A stretch of DNA of 64,000 bases from Methanothermococcus okinawensis IH1 (lineage in GTDB: Archaea; AGJL01; Methanococci; Methanococcales; Methanococcaceae), in contig NC_015636.1 of NCBI RefSeq assembly GCF_000179575.2, positions 907,495-971,494 on the forward strand, in the 5' to 3' direction. The position numbers were made by a program, and so were the translations under genes. This document shows positions 18,322-27,831 of this stretch, in pieces. Below the pieces are notes generated by a model. It did not search any database, was not told the DNA's origin, and saw only the letters and a program-made list of their open reading frames with translations. Each line of letters starts with the position of its first letter. Positions within the stretch are counted from its first letter, which is position 1.

Positions 18322-19230
18322 ATGAAGTATTTGATATTAAAAATAACAAATAGATGCAATTTAAACTGCATTTATTGCTATGCAAATAATTATAATATTA
18401 ATCGCAATATTAAAGATAATATACATAAAAATAAAAAAAATAAAGATATGGCATTTAAAACTGCAAAAAAAGCTATCGATTATATTTTAGAAATTGATGA
18501 TAATCTAAAAATCCAATTTACAGGGGGAGAACCACTATTAAACTTTAAATTGATTGAGGATACAGTAAATTACTGCAATAAATCATATAGTGGTAAAAAT
18601 ATATCTTTTGCAATTCAAACAAATGGAACTTTGACTGATGAAAATATTATTAAAAAACTTAAAAAATTAAATGTGGCTATTGGCATAAGTCTCGATACAA
18701 TAGACATACATGATAACATATTGAGACCTTATAAAGATGGGAACTCATCTACATTGGATACTTTAAGAGGGATATATTTATTAAAAAATAACAACATTCC
18801 ATTTGGTATAACCTCAGTTATAACCAATAAAAATTTACCATATATTAAGGATTTTGTTGAATATCTTATGGCATTGGGTGTTAATAGTATAAGTTTCGAT
18901 TTATTAAAACCAAAGAAAAAAGAACATTTACAATTACTCCCCAATGAAGATGAATTTAACAGAATATTGATGGAATTAAAAAATTATCCTATATATATAA
19001 AAAATCTGCAAAAAAGACCTAATGATAGATACTGTTATCTAAATAGTGGGGATTTGTTATTTGTTAATGAGTTGGGGGATATTTATCCATGTCCAACATT
19101 GGAAGGTCATCTTTATATGGGAAATATACATAGTATCAATAAAGAAAAATTAAAATTATTTAAAATTAAATGTAATTACTGTTTTGCAAGAAGGTTTCTT
19201 ATCAATAAATTGATTAATTTGGTGAAATAA
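18322..19230 (+). CDS. Radical SAM protein with SPASM-like C-terminus
   Basis: A 302-residue radical SAM enzyme. The cluster motif is CNLNCIYC (Cys12, Cys16, Cys19), with the SAM-binding GGEP block FTGGEPLLNF (about residues 68-77). The C-terminal part has cysteines in RYCYLNSGDLLFV, IYPCPTLEG and CNYCFARR, resembling a short SPASM or auxiliary iron-sulfur domain as found in peptide-modifying and cofactor enzymes. Its stop overlaps the start of the next gene by one base, so the two are translationally coupled. No obvious precursor peptide gene is seen beside it. The substrate is unknown. Confidence 0.8.
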   Translation: MKYLILKITNRCNLNCIYCYANNYNINRNIKDNIHKNKKNKDMAFKTAKKAIDYILEIDDNLKIQFTGGEPLLNFKLIEDTVNYCNKSYSGKNISFAIQTNGTLTDENIIKKLKKLNVAIGISLDTIDIHDNILRPYKDGNSSTLDTLRGIYLLKNNNIPFGITSVITNKNLPYIKDFVEYLMALGVNSISFDLLKPKKKEHLQLLPNEDEFNRILMELKNYPIYIKNLQKRPNDRYCYLNSGDLLFVNELGDIYPCPTLEGHLYMGNIHSINKEKLKLFKIKCNYCFARRFLINKLINLVK

Positions 19231-19994
19231 TGAGAATTGGCATATCGAGCAGTATTTTTTTAGATAGCGACAAGGATTTAAAATATGCTTTGGAATATTT
19301 GGAGAAAAAGGTTAGGTATGTTGAATTAAATTGTGATGGTAATATCAATGTTATGGAAAAAGAAAATATGGATATTCCTAACTCTTATGATTTAAACTAT
19401 ACATTACACTGTCCATTAACCGACTTAAATCTTTCATCTTTTAGAGATAAAATAAGGAAAGTCAGTTTAGATTTTGTTGAAGATATTTTAAAAACTGCTG
19501 ATAAAGTTAATGCAAATTTGGTTGTTCTGCATCCTGGTTATTGTGTTTTTAAATATGATTATAAAAAGTCATTAAATGCATTGATACAATCTTTAAAGGA
19601 TTTAAATAATATTCAAAAGGAATATTCTATAAAAATAACCATTGAAAATATGCCGTCATATAGTATGTTTATGTTTAGAGAACCTACGGATGAAATTATA
19701 AATAATTTAGGAGATTTGGGCATCACTTTTGATATAGGTCATTCTTTTTTAAACAAAAATATGGGTAAATTTTTAGATAATGATGAATTAATTAAAAAAA
19801 TATCTCATATTCATATTCACGATAATAACGGCGAGTTTGATGAGCATTTAGCTATCGGAAAAGGAAGAATTGATTTTGAAAAATATAAAGGTAATATTAA
19901 AAAAATAAAAGGAATAAAACTTGTTGAAATGCAGAATAAGAGTATTAATGATTTGGATTTATGCATTACACGATTAAAAAATTTATTAGTTTAA
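19230..19994 (+). CDS. Xylose isomerase/endonuclease IV-like TIM barrel protein
   Basis: A 254-residue barrel of the AP endonuclease family 2 fold. Likely metal ligands are in YTLHCPLTD (about 51-59), VVLHPGYCVF (about 90-99), TIENMPSYSMF (about 139-149), TFDIGHSF (about 170-177) and ISHIHIHDNNGEFDEHLAIGKG (about 192-213), which together form the three-metal-site pattern of sugar isomerase/epimerase or AP endonuclease proteins. Coupling by a one-base overlap to the upstream radical SAM gene suggests a shared pathway, with this enzyme perhaps acting on a sugar-like or nucleoside product. The function is not known. Confidence 0.7.
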   Translation: MRIGISSSIFLDSDKDLKYALEYLEKKVRYVELNCDGNINVMEKENMDIPNSYDLNYTLHCPLTDLNLSSFRDKIRKVSLDFVEDILKTADKVNANLVVLHPGYCVFKYDYKKSLNALIQSLKDLNNIQKEYSIKITIENMPSYSMFMFREPTDEIINNLGDLGITFDIGHSFLNKNMGKFLDNDELIKKISHIHIHDNNGEFDEHLAIGKGRIDFEKYKGNIKKIKGIKLVEMQNKSINDLDLCITRLKNLLV

Positions 19995-20320
19995 TATCCA
20001 TCTCTTTAAATATATTATATTCCATTATTCAAATTTAAATTAAATTATATATTGGATTAAATAAAGTAAAAAATGATAAAAACTATTAGCTATAACTTTC
20101 TACTAAGCATAATATTTAAGGTTATAATTATTGCATTAATAACATGTAGTAATAACATATCGTTACTTTACGAGATTCGCACCTTTTATAATAAAAAATT
20201 GCGAAAATTAAACCATAATCGTTATATGTCAGTTTTAATAGGTATTATATGTTAGGTTTAATAGTTATAATTTTATCTTTTATTTTTTATTTTATTTTAA
20301 ATATATTAGTTGGTGGTTGA
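19995..20320. other. 326-bp AT-rich intergenic region
   Basis: I see no convincing gene. A 60-codon open frame starting at 20073 lacks a ribosome site and family likeness. The last 60 bases are a T/A-rich stretch followed by the GGTGGTTGA ribosome site of nrdD, so the nrdD promoter probably lies here. Confidence 0.5.
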
Positions 20321-22627
20321 ATGATAAGCAGTAAAAAACATGGCAATTTTAAAATAGAAGTCGTTAAAAAAGACGGGGCTAGGGAAAATTTTAATATCAA
20401 CAAACTTGTTAAATCCCTTTTGAATTCTGAGGTAGATTATGAATATATAGATTCAATTGTTAGTGTAGTTTGTAGTAAGATTTACGATAAAATCTCTACG
20501 GATGGAATAAAGCGTATTGTGTGTGAAGTCCTTAAAGAAATAGATAATCAAAAAGGAACAAAATATGCAAAAAACTATCAGTTCAAAAATGTCTTAAAGG
20601 TAAGAACCTCAAAAAATGAATTTCAACCATTTGATAAATACAAAATAATGAATACACTTGTGGATGAAACAGGTTTGGATATAAAAACCGCTGAAAAAAT
20701 AAGCAATGAAATTGAAAAGGAGATAAAAAAATTAAATTTGAAATATTTAACTGCACCGATGATAAGGGAGCTCGTAAATGCAAAATTAATTGAGCATGGA
20801 TTGGAGGAATTCAGGCAAAAACATACGAGATTGGGCATTCCTATATACGATATTAAAAAACTTATAAATAGCGGAAGTAGAGAAAATGCAAATTTAATGC
20901 ATAATCCAGAATCGATTCATAAATGGGTAGCAGACGAAACAATGAAGCAATATGCATTATTGGAGGTATTTCCAAAGCATATAGCCGATGCGCACATGAA
21001 AGGGGACATTCATTTGCATGATTTAGAATATGCTGCAATAAGACCCGTTTGCTGTCAGCATGATTTAAGAAATTTCTTTATGTATGGTTTAAAGGTTGAT
21101 GGAACTGGAAGACATACGAGTGTTTCAAAACCTGCAAAACATGCCGAGGTAGCAATACAGCATGCTGCTAAGGTTTTAAGTGCGGCACAGTGCGAAATGA
21201 GTGGTGGTCAATCCATAGATGAATTTAATATCTGGCTTGCACCATATATGAGAGGATTGCCATACGATAGAATAAAACAGCTTATGCAAATGTTTATTTA
21301 TGAAATGAACCAAATTTACGCTGCCAGGGGAGGACAAGTTGTATTTAGTAGTATAAACTTAGAATTGGAAGTTCCAGATTTCTTAAAAGATAAACCAGCA
21401 GTAATTGCGGGAACAACAAGAGGAACTTATGGAGAATACGAAGAAGAAGTTAAGATGATATTGGAGGCATTGGTCGATGTAACGATGGAAGGGGATGCAT
21501 TTGGAAAACCATTTTTATTCCCAAACTTTATTGTAAAATTAAGAGAAAAAGCATTTAGCGATGAAAATAAAGAATTAATGATAAAACTTCATAAATTAAG
21601 CAGTAAATGGGGATTGCCTTACTTTATAAATATGCTTCCAGAGTGGCAGGCAAATAACACAAATGCCATGGGATGCAGGACTCGATTAAGTGGTGATTGG
21701 ACAGGCAACACTGAAAATGATACACTAAGAACTGGAAATATGCAGTGGTATACACTTAACCTTCCAAGGATAGCCTATGAGGCAGGAGGGGATGACGATA
21801 GGTTGTTTGAAATAATGGATGAAAAATTGGCAATACTTACCGAAGCTCTGAATATAAAACATAATGTTACCTTGAAAATACTAAGTAATAGAATAATGCC
21901 TTTTATGACTCAGAAATTCGGCGATGAGCAATATTATAGATACGACAACACCACGAAAACCTTTGGATTTGTCGGTTTAAATGAATTGTTAAAATACCAT
22001 TTGGGAGAGGAGCTCCACACATCAAAAGAAGCACTTGCATTTGGAGAAAAGGTTATACAGCATATTAGAGATTATGCCGATAATCTCAAAAAAGAAACTG
22101 GTTTAAGATGGACAGTTACCCAAACTCCAGCTGAAAGCACAGCAGGTCGCTTTGCAAGATTGGATTATAAATACTACAAGGATGAAACAAAATCTGTGGT
22201 AAATGGTGATTTAACAGATGCGAGCTCATTATACTATACAAATTCATCACATGTTAGAGTTAATTCACCAACCACATTAGGTGAAAAAATAAGAATTGAA
22301 GAAAAATTCCATCCTTTATGTAATGGTGGTCATATAGGGCATTTCTGGAATGCCGAGGCTTATGCAGACCCCGAGGTTTTGATGGATATAACAAAGAAAA
22401 TAGCTGAAAAATCTAATATTGGATTCTGGACTTATACAAAAAATCTCAGTATCTGTGAAAAATGCGGTAAAGGTATGCCTGGATTGAGAGATAGTTGTGA
22501 TTGTTGTGGGAGCTCGGAGATTCAAAAATTCAGTAGAATCACAGGATATTTACAAAATGTTTCAAATTGGAATAATGCAAAAAGGCAGGAGTTAATAGAT
22601 AGGAAGAGCAATATTCCTAGAATTTAA
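20321..22627 (+). CDS. nrdD: Anaerobic ribonucleoside-triphosphate reductase, class III
   Basis: A 768-residue glycyl radical enzyme reducing ribonucleotides to deoxyribonucleotides. An N-terminal ATP-cone (about 8-95) and perhaps a second cone-like stretch (about 95-170) give allosteric control. The catalytic barrel has HDLEYAAIRPVCCQHDLRNFF and MGCRTRLSGDW. Near the C-terminus a zinc site has CEKCGK and CDCCGS, and the glycyl radical is Gly742 in RITGYL. No intein is present, unlike some related methanogen nrdD genes. The activating enzyme NrdG is not adjacent; the radical SAM protein at 18322 does not look like it. GGTGGTTGA precedes the ATG. Confidence 0.92.
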   Translation: MISSKKHGNFKIEVVKKDGARENFNINKLVKSLLNSEVDYEYIDSIVSVVCSKIYDKISTDGIKRIVCEVLKEIDNQKGTKYAKNYQFKNVLKVRTSKNEFQPFDKYKIMNTLVDETGLDIKTAEKISNEIEKEIKKLNLKYLTAPMIRELVNAKLIEHGLEEFRQKHTRLGIPIYDIKKLINSGSRENANLMHNPESIHKWVADETMKQYALLEVFPKHIADAHMKGDIHLHDLEYAAIRPVCCQHDLRNFFMYGLKVDGTGRHTSVSKPAKHAEVAIQHAAKVLSAAQCEMSGGQSIDEFNIWLAPYMRGLPYDRIKQLMQMFIYEMNQIYAARGGQVVFSSINLELEVPDFLKDKPAVIAGTTRGTYGEYEEEVKMILEALVDVTMEGDAFGKPFLFPNFIVKLREKAFSDENKELMIKLHKLSSKWGLPYFINMLPEWQANNTNAMGCRTRLSGDWTGNTENDTLRTGNMQWYTLNLPRIAYEAGGDDDRLFEIMDEKLAILTEALNIKHNVTLKILSNRIMPFMTQKFGDEQYYRYDNTTKTFGFVGLNELLKYHLGEELHTSKEALAFGEKVIQHIRDYADNLKKETGLRWTVTQTPAESTAGRFARLDYKYYKDETKSVVNGDLTDASSLYYTNSSHVRVNSPTTLGEKIRIEEKFHPLCNGGHIGHFWNAEAYADPEVLMDITKKIAEKSNIGFWTYTKNLSICEKCGKGMPGLRDSCDCCGSSEIQKFSRITGYLQNVSNWNNAKRQELIDRKSNIPRI

Positions 22628-22730
22628 GTTTTTATACTTATTTTTTGATTATATCTATTTTTTATACTTATTTTTTATATTTAAGTTAAAACTATTTTAT
22701 TTTAACATATAATCAATATAAGGAAAAAAT

Positions 22731-23030
22731 ATGAAAAAACCACCCCATATAAAACTTGTAAGAGATAAAATTTCAGAAATTATTAAAAAAAGCAGATATA
22801 TGTCGATAGTGTATATTGCAGATGATAAAGAATATATAAACAGATTATACGATAAATTAATAGAAGAAATTGAAGGGTTCAAAGAAAATCCATCTCCTGA
22901 GGATAGCAAATGTTTTAGAAGTTTAATATTTTGTATTTTTTTTCTTATCTCTCAATATATCATCAATAAGAGATTTTATCATAATTTCATGGGACAATTT
23001 ATACACTTCCATCTCATTTTTGTTATATGA
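22731..23030 (+). pseudogene. Truncated MazG-like NTP pyrophosphohydrolase remnant
   Basis: The first 63 or so residues match the archaeal phosphoribosyl-ATP-pyrophosphohydrolase-like/MazG-type family: HIKLVRDKISEIIKK, then YIADDKEYINRLYDKLIEEIEGFKENPSPED. The remaining helices of the fold, which should begin with an ELAD-type metal-binding segment, are missing. Instead the frame runs antisense into the end of the HEAT-repeat gene and gives a hydrophobic, unrelated tail. There is no clear ribosome site. I read this as a gene cut by a deletion or rearrangement near 22915; expression of a short product cannot be excluded. Confidence 0.55.
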
Positions 23031-24578
23031 CTCAACAATATGTAATAGCTCATTGGATAATGGAGTTTCCATGCAGCAGTTCTTAGGCAGGATATATACT
23101 TTTTTACCATCTTCCAGTTCAACTTCAACACATTCTGATTTCAAAGCTACAATCACTGGGGGTTCAGTATAGCCTTCTATTTTTATATCAGGTCTTTTAA
23201 TTCCATTTACATTAATATTTTGGATAACTTCCTTCTTTTTTTCATTGATTAAATTCAATAGGTCAAGCATATTTTTTTTATTAATATCGTTGAATGAATT
23301 TAATTTTTTGATTTCGAGGTATAATCCATCTAATAGTTCGGGTGGATAATATTCTATAACTTCTTTTAGAAAATTCATATTATTTGCATCATTTAGATTT
23401 TTCACTGCGTTTAAAACTACATTTAATACTTTTTTATCTATGTATCTACCTTTTATTAAGGCTAATGCAGCTTCACGGCATAGTTCATAGTTGTTTAATT
23501 TTTCGTTGATTAGACCTAAACATTTTGTAATATATTTTTGGTTATACCGCCCCATATTTCCAATAATATTTATTGCATTTTTAACGACCCAATTATCGTT
23601 TTCATTAAGTAAGTTGTAGATTTTATCTATAAAAGGAACAATAGCAAATGGATTAACTATTGATAAATTGCAAAATAAATATATTGCTGATTTTTTGGTA
23701 TTTTCATTGTTTAGGAGCTCATCCATTTTTAAACCTTCAAACTTTTTAGGCTCTAAATAACATAGTCTTCCCAATGCCAGTAGTGAATATGATTTTAATA
23801 CAGCGTCCTTTGAATTTAGATTTTTTATCAAATAGTCTATTGAGTCTTTAAAATGCTCAGTATTTTTTTTGCCCAATTTCCATATAGCATATGCACAATA
23901 TTTTCTGAGCTCTAAACTTCCATTTAGATTTTTAATAATTTTATATGCAATTTCTTTATTGAGTTTTATATCTTCAATATTTCCCAATATTTTAAGAACA
24001 TTAATTTTTATAACATCACTGTCATCACCAAGGAATTTTAATATCTCATCTAAATAGTTTTTCACGATATTTGGCTGTATTTCACTCATATTTTTAATAA
24101 TTTCTACTAATAGGTATTTGTTTGTTATTTTTTTTATGATATAATCCATTAATTTTAATTTGTTTTTACATTGCGGATTTAATGTAATTTTTGTAATTGA
24201 ATACGCTGCTGAGCATACCACCATAGGATTGGAATCTTCTAATTTGTGCAATATATCGTCAATATGGTTTTCAATCATGCCGAAACTTATTAATCCAATA
24301 TTTCCAAGGATATCTAAAACACTTTTTCTAATTCTCCAGTCTTTATCCTCCAACAATACAATTATATCGGGCATAATGTCTTTAAGGATTTGTGGATTTG
24401 ATATTGAAATTGAGGATAATGAATCAAGTAACAATAATTTCACTTTAAAATCCTCATTATTAACTGTTTTTTTAAATTTTGATATTAATTGATAAGTATT
24501 TGGGTCATTAAAAAAATTGGAATTTTGTTTGCTTAGATATTCAAACCTTTCCTGCCCATTAATTAATTTTTTCGCCAT
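22923..24578 (-). CDS. HEAT-repeat protein, 551 aa
   Basis: Almost entirely alpha-alpha hairpins of the HEAT type from residue 30 to about 420, for example IVLLEDKDWRIRKSVLDILG, LEDSNPMVVCSAAYSI and LNENDNWVVKNAINIIG. The last 120 residues differ, with a short beta-rich segment VEVELEDGKKVYILPKNC and a helical tail. There is no membrane or signal segment. HEAT arrays act as scaffolds, and the partner is unknown. It is divergent from the archaellum operon, sharing a 345-base spacer, so a role related to motility or signalling is possible but only positional. Confidence 0.8.
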   Translation of the reverse strand: MAKKLINGQERFEYLSKQNSNFFNDPNTYQLISKFKKTVNNEDFKVKLLLLDSLSSISISNPQILKDIMPDIIVLLEDKDWRIRKSVLDILGNIGLISFGMIENHIDDILHKLEDSNPMVVCSAAYSITKITLNPQCKNKLKLMDYIIKKITNKYLLVEIIKNMSEIQPNIVKNYLDEILKFLGDDSDVIKINVLKILGNIEDIKLNKEIAYKIIKNLNGSLELRKYCAYAIWKLGKKNTEHFKDSIDYLIKNLNSKDAVLKSYSLLALGRLCYLEPKKFEGLKMDELLNNENTKKSAIYLFCNLSIVNPFAIVPFIDKIYNLLNENDNWVVKNAINIIGNMGRYNQKYITKCLGLINEKLNNYELCREAALALIKGRYIDKKVLNVVLNAVKNLNDANNMNFLKEVIEYYPPELLDGLYLEIKKLNSFNDINKKNMLDLLNLINEKKKEVIQNINVNGIKRPDIKIEGYTEPPVIVALKSECVEVELEDGKKVYILPKNCCMETPLSNELLHIVESYNKNEMEVYKLSHEIMIKSLIDDILRDKKKNTKY

Positions 24579-24923
24579 AATGTCGCCTATTTAACTTTTA
24601 GATTAGGTTTTACCTTATCCATTCTTTAAAATAATTACCGTGGCAATGGTATATTAATCTTAGAGGGTATGTCAATTTGCCGATTGTTATGTAGGTTCTA
24701 TGTGATTTAAAATGACATATTACATTTTATTTACCTACACAAAGAGATGCAAAACCGTATGCAGTAAAGGATACAAAAAAAGCTTTTATTTAATGAAATA
24801 AACATAATACATTGAAATAATTAAGACGAGGTGAGAGCAAAATAGTCCTATTAGCATAGACCTATTGAATTATAATTATTGCCAAGACTTGCGATAATGA
24901 AATACTTATAGGAGGTAGATATT
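24579..24923 (+). promoter_or_regulatory. Promoter and long leader region of the archaellum operon
   Basis: This 345-base spacer lies between the divergent HEAT gene and flaB1. An AT-rich stretch at about 24774-24800 (A-run, then TTTTATTTAATG) could hold the TATA box, which would give a leader of roughly 110 bases. A GAGGTGA sequence at 24829-24836 is followed by no start codon at proper spacing. The flaB1 ribosome site AGGAGGT lies at 24910-24916. Two similar words, TAGTCCTATT and TAGACCTATT, occur at about 24843 and 24858. No gene is seen. Confidence 0.45.
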
Positions 24924-25072
24924 ATGAAAATAAAAATACTTGAATTTTTAAAGAATAAAAAAGGTGCTTCGGGAATTGGAACCTTAATTGTATTTATTGC
25001 TATGGTATTAGTTGCAGCAGTTGCAGCAAGTGTATTAATCAATACAAGTGGATTCCTGCAACAAAAGGCATC
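24909..25072 (+). repeat. Near-identical 5' repeat of flaB1 and flaB2 (copy 1)
   Basis: The ribosome site, start codon and first 49 or so codons of flaB1 match those of flaB2 at 26250-26413 with one mismatch that I could find, at 25055. The identity includes the non-coding ribosome-site bases, so it points to recent duplication or gene conversion, not only protein conservation. Confidence 0.85.
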
Positions 25073-26237
25073 ATCCACAGGTAAAGAAAGCACAGAACAA
25101 GTTGCAAGTGGATTGTTGTGCAATGGAGTAAGCGGACATATCTACAAATATGGGGATACATTCTACGATTTAGATAAGATGGTGATGTATGTCTCACCAA
25201 ATGCTGGAAGTGCTCCAATAGACTTAAAACAAGCTAAATTATTTTTAACATACGATGGTAAAAGCGTAGTATTGAAATATGGCGGTACCATAGGAGCTGT
25301 TGCTGGAAGTCAAGATGTATTCAGTTTAACACATGCATTTTCTATAAACTATTCAAATGAAAGTAATCCTGTAACAAATACATACCTTGAGAATGATAAG
25401 TCGTCTGCTTTTGAAATAAACTATACTGGTGCAACTTACTCAACAACAACTACAAAACTCATAAACGGCACTACTGATCAGATTAACATAACATCAAATA
25501 ATGCCAATTTAATAAATATATTTAAAGGTCTAAGGGTAGGAGATACAGTAACTGTGGATACAAACAATACCGCATTAACAACACATCCTGCCAGTGCTAC
25601 CGTAGATAGCGTAACAAAACTTAATTCAGGAGATTATGAAGTTATTATGAATTTCTCAAGTAACGTGGTAAGTGATACAACCACTACAACAACATTGGGA
25701 GATAATGATTGGGTAAAACTCAATGGATCAGTATATGTGGATAAAATTAAAATTTCTACAACCAATTCAAAGTTAATAGCAGTATTGAAAGGATTATCAG
25801 TTGGTAATACTGTAACTGTATTGTCCAATAATACAATAACTTCAGAAAATACAACTACTGTGAACAGTACTTCATACGATGGCACTACATTTACAATTAC
25901 TATGAATTTCGCAAATTATAGTATAATATCTGCTGATAAAACATTAGGCACATCAGACTGGGTATATCTTAACGGAACAGCAGTATGGGGAGGAGCAAAC
26001 GATAAACAGTTCTTAATAGCTCCATTACAAGACAACGACGGTTCAGTAGTAAATACAGGAGTTATCAATAAAGGGGATTTAGTAGCTGTTCTGGTGAACT
26101 CACAGGCAGCATTTGATTCAGAAATTAGTGAAAGAACAGACATTTCAGGCAAATTACAGCCAGAGTTCGGAGCTCCAGCTGTTGTAGATTTCACAACACC
26201 TGTTGCATACACCAAAGAAGTTATGGAATTACAATAA
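24924..26237 (+). CDS. flaB1: Archaellin B1, enlarged
   Basis: Major filament subunit type, 437 residues, about twice the usual 200-220. The class III signal peptide ends KNKKG, cleaved by the prepilin-like peptidase before [14 protein letters not shown]. The hydrophobic helix (about 15-45) builds the filament core, and the C-terminal [16 protein letters not shown] block is shared with FlaB2. The extra length is a variable outer domain containing two tandem copies of a module of about 80 residues (about 185-271 and 273-353). I count about 14 N-X-S/T sequons, so heavy N-glycosylation is likely. First gene of the archaellum operon, with ribosome site AGGAGGT. Confidence 0.9.
   Translation: MKIKILEFLKNKKGASGIGTLIVFIAMVLVAAVAASVLINTSGFLQQKASSTGKESTEQVASGLLCNGVSGHIYKYGDTFYDLDKMVMYVSPNAGSAPIDLKQAKLFLTYDGKSVVLKYGGTIGAVAGSQDVFSLTHAFSINYSNESNPVTNTYLENDKSSAFEINYTGATYSTTTTKLINGTTDQINITSNNANLINIFKGLRVGDTVTVDTNNTALTTHPASATVDSVTKLNSGDYEVIMNFSSNVVSDTTTTTTLGDNDWVKLNGSVYVDKIKISTTNSKLIAVLKGLSVGNTVTVLSNNTITSENTTTVNSTSYDGTTFTITMNFANYSIISADKTLGTSDWVYLNGTAVWGGANDKQFLIAPLQDNDGSVVNTGVINKGDLVAVLVNSQAAFDSEISERTDISGKLQPEFGAPAVVDFTTPVAYTKEVMELQ
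25476..25736 (+). repeat. FlaB1 internal domain repeat, copy 1
   Basis: Encodes the first module in the FlaB1 outer domain, running from [12 protein letters not shown] through [12 protein letters not shown] and ending [14 protein letters not shown]. It aligns with the module at 25740-25982 by these three blocks. The relation is clear in protein and weaker in DNA. Confidence 0.7.
25740..25982 (+). repeat. FlaB1 internal domain repeat, copy 2
   Basis: Encodes the second module, from [12 protein letters not shown] through [12 protein letters not shown] and ending [14 protein letters not shown]. Both copies carry several N-X-S/T sequons. Confidence 0.7.
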
Positions 26238-26249
26238 TTACCTTAATAT

Positions 26250-26413
26250 TAGGAGGTAGATATTATGAAAATAAAAATACTTGAATTTTTAAAGAATAAA
26301 AAAGGTGCTTCGGGAATTGGAACCTTAATTGTATTTATTGCTATGGTATTAGTTGCAGCAGTTGCAGCAAGTGTATTAATCAATACAAGTGGATTCTTGC
26401 AACAAAAGGCATC
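26250..26413 (+). repeat. Near-identical 5' repeat of flaB1 and flaB2 (copy 2)
   Basis: Second copy of the archaellin 5' repeat, offset 1341 bases from the first copy. Identity ends where the codons after the signal-peptide and helix region begin to differ (ATCATCCACAGG versus ATCAACTACTGG). Confidence 0.85.
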
Positions 26414-26921
26414 AACTACTGGTAAGCAAAGCACAGAACAAGTTGCAAGTGGCTTACAGGTATTGGAAGTCATGGGTATGCATAATACCACAAATATCAA
26501 CAAAACAGCAATATATATTTCACCAAACGCCGGAAGTGCTCCAATTGATTTGAGCCAGGCCGTTGTTATGGTAAGCGATGGTTCTACTAAATTAGTAGCA
26601 AAATATAATTCAAGTTCTCCTGACCATGTTAGTTTAACAGATGGTGGTTCAATATTTAACAATAACATATGGAGTAACATATCTGAAACAGAATTTGGTA
26701 TTATAGTAATTCAAGATGCAGATGGTTCATGTAAAAGTACTACCCCTGTTATCAACAAGGGAGATATAGTAGCAATTGCATTGAATACTACCGGATTAAA
26801 TATGGGTCCAAGGTCAGATATCTCAGGTACAGTACAGCCAGAGTTCGGAGCTCCTGGTGTGATTTCATTCACAACCCCAGCAACATATTTGAATAATTCA
26901 AAGGTAGTACAACTTCAATAA
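26265..26921 (+). CDS. flaB2: Archaellin B2
   Basis: A 218-residue archaellin of normal length. The signal peptide and N-terminal helix are identical to FlaB1 through about residue 49 (KNKKG cleavage site, then [14 protein letters not shown]). The shorter outer domain has a few sequons (NTT, NKT, NSS, NIS), and the C-terminal VQPEFGAPGVISFTTP matches FlaB1. AGGAGGT precedes the ATG. It is 27 bases after flaB1 and probably is a major filament subunit. Confidence 0.92.
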   Translation: MKIKILEFLKNKKGASGIGTLIVFIAMVLVAAVAASVLINTSGFLQQKASTTGKQSTEQVASGLQVLEVMGMHNTTNINKTAIYISPNAGSAPIDLSQAVVMVSDGSTKLVAKYNSSSPDHVSLTDGGSIFNNNIWSNISETEFGIIVIQDADGSCKSTTPVINKGDIVAIALNTTGLNMGPRSDISGTVQPEFGAPGVISFTTPATYLNNSKVVQLQ

Positions 26922-26962
26922 ATACATATTAATTTTTTAATTCTCTTTTTTGAGGTGAATTT

Positions 26963-27820
26963 ATGTTAAAATTCCTTAAAAATAAAAGGGGAGCTATCGG
27001 TATTGGGACTTTGATTATATTCATTGCATTAGTATTAGTTGCAGCTGTTGCAGCTGCTGTAATTATAAACACAGCTGGGAAATTGCAACATAAAGCATCC
27101 ACTGTTGGTCAGGAAAGTACTAAACAGGTGGCAAGTGGTATTCAGGTTCTAAAAGTTGCAGGGTATGCAGATGTTAATTCTACGGATTCATTCATAATTA
27201 TAAACACGACATCCAATAAAACAATAATAAATAATTCTGCATATCGAAGTATATCGGATAGTTCTCAATACGACCATATAAAAGGCATTGCTATATTTGT
27301 AGAACCAAATATTGGTGATGATATAGATTTATCCTCCACCATAATTACAATATCGGATGAAGATAAAAAAGTGTCATTGGTATATTCAGGAATCATTGAA
27401 CATGTGGATACAAATGGTACTGAAAATATATTTAAAGGATTAGTCCTTGAAGGTGCTAACGATTCAGTTAATACTACTGAGGTTAATACTACCGATGGGA
27501 AACATATCAATGGAAGTTATGTAGTAATAAGAAATTCAGATGGTATTGTAGTAGGAAAAGATGGATGGGTATTAAACAATATGCCTAAATTTGGAATAAT
27601 TGTTTTACAAGATGCTGACCAATCCACATACGGAGCTCACCCTACCATAAATTATGGTGACAAGGTAGTACTTACGGTAAATACTGGTGAGATATTTAAA
27701 CCCGGTGTTGGAATAAGAGAAAAAATATCTGGTGAGGTAATTCCAGAATATGGTGCATCAGGAATAATCGAGTTTAGAACGCCATCAGTATATGGTGGTA
27801 AAGTGGTAGCTCTTCAATAA
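26963..27820 (+). CDS. flaB3: Archaellin B3 (hook-like archaellin)
   Basis: A 285-residue archaellin more divergent than B1 and B2. The signal peptide ends KNKRG before [14 protein letters not shown], and the C-terminal [15 protein letters not shown] is the archaellin end block. In other methanococci the third archaellin forms the cell-proximal hook-like segment, and position makes this the likely counterpart. GAGGTGA precedes the ATG. Its stop overlaps an ATG for flaC by one base. Confidence 0.9.
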   Translation: MLKFLKNKRGAIGIGTLIIFIALVLVAAVAAAVIINTAGKLQHKASTVGQESTKQVASGIQVLKVAGYADVNSTDSFIIINTTSNKTIINNSAYRSISDSSQYDHIKGIAIFVEPNIGDDIDLSSTIITISDEDKKVSLVYSGIIEHVDTNGTENIFKGLVLEGANDSVNTTEVNTTDGKHINGSYVVIRNSDGIVVGKDGWVLNNMPKFGIIVLQDADQSTYGAHPTINYGDKVVLTVNTGEIFKPGVGIREKISGEVIPEYGASGIIEFRTPSVYGGKVVALQ

Positions 27821-27831
27821 TGGGTGAAAAA

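Noticed and set aside
20073-20255. 60-codon open frame before nrdD
   Set aside because: No ribosome site, no family likeness, AT-rich composition; treated as intergenic.
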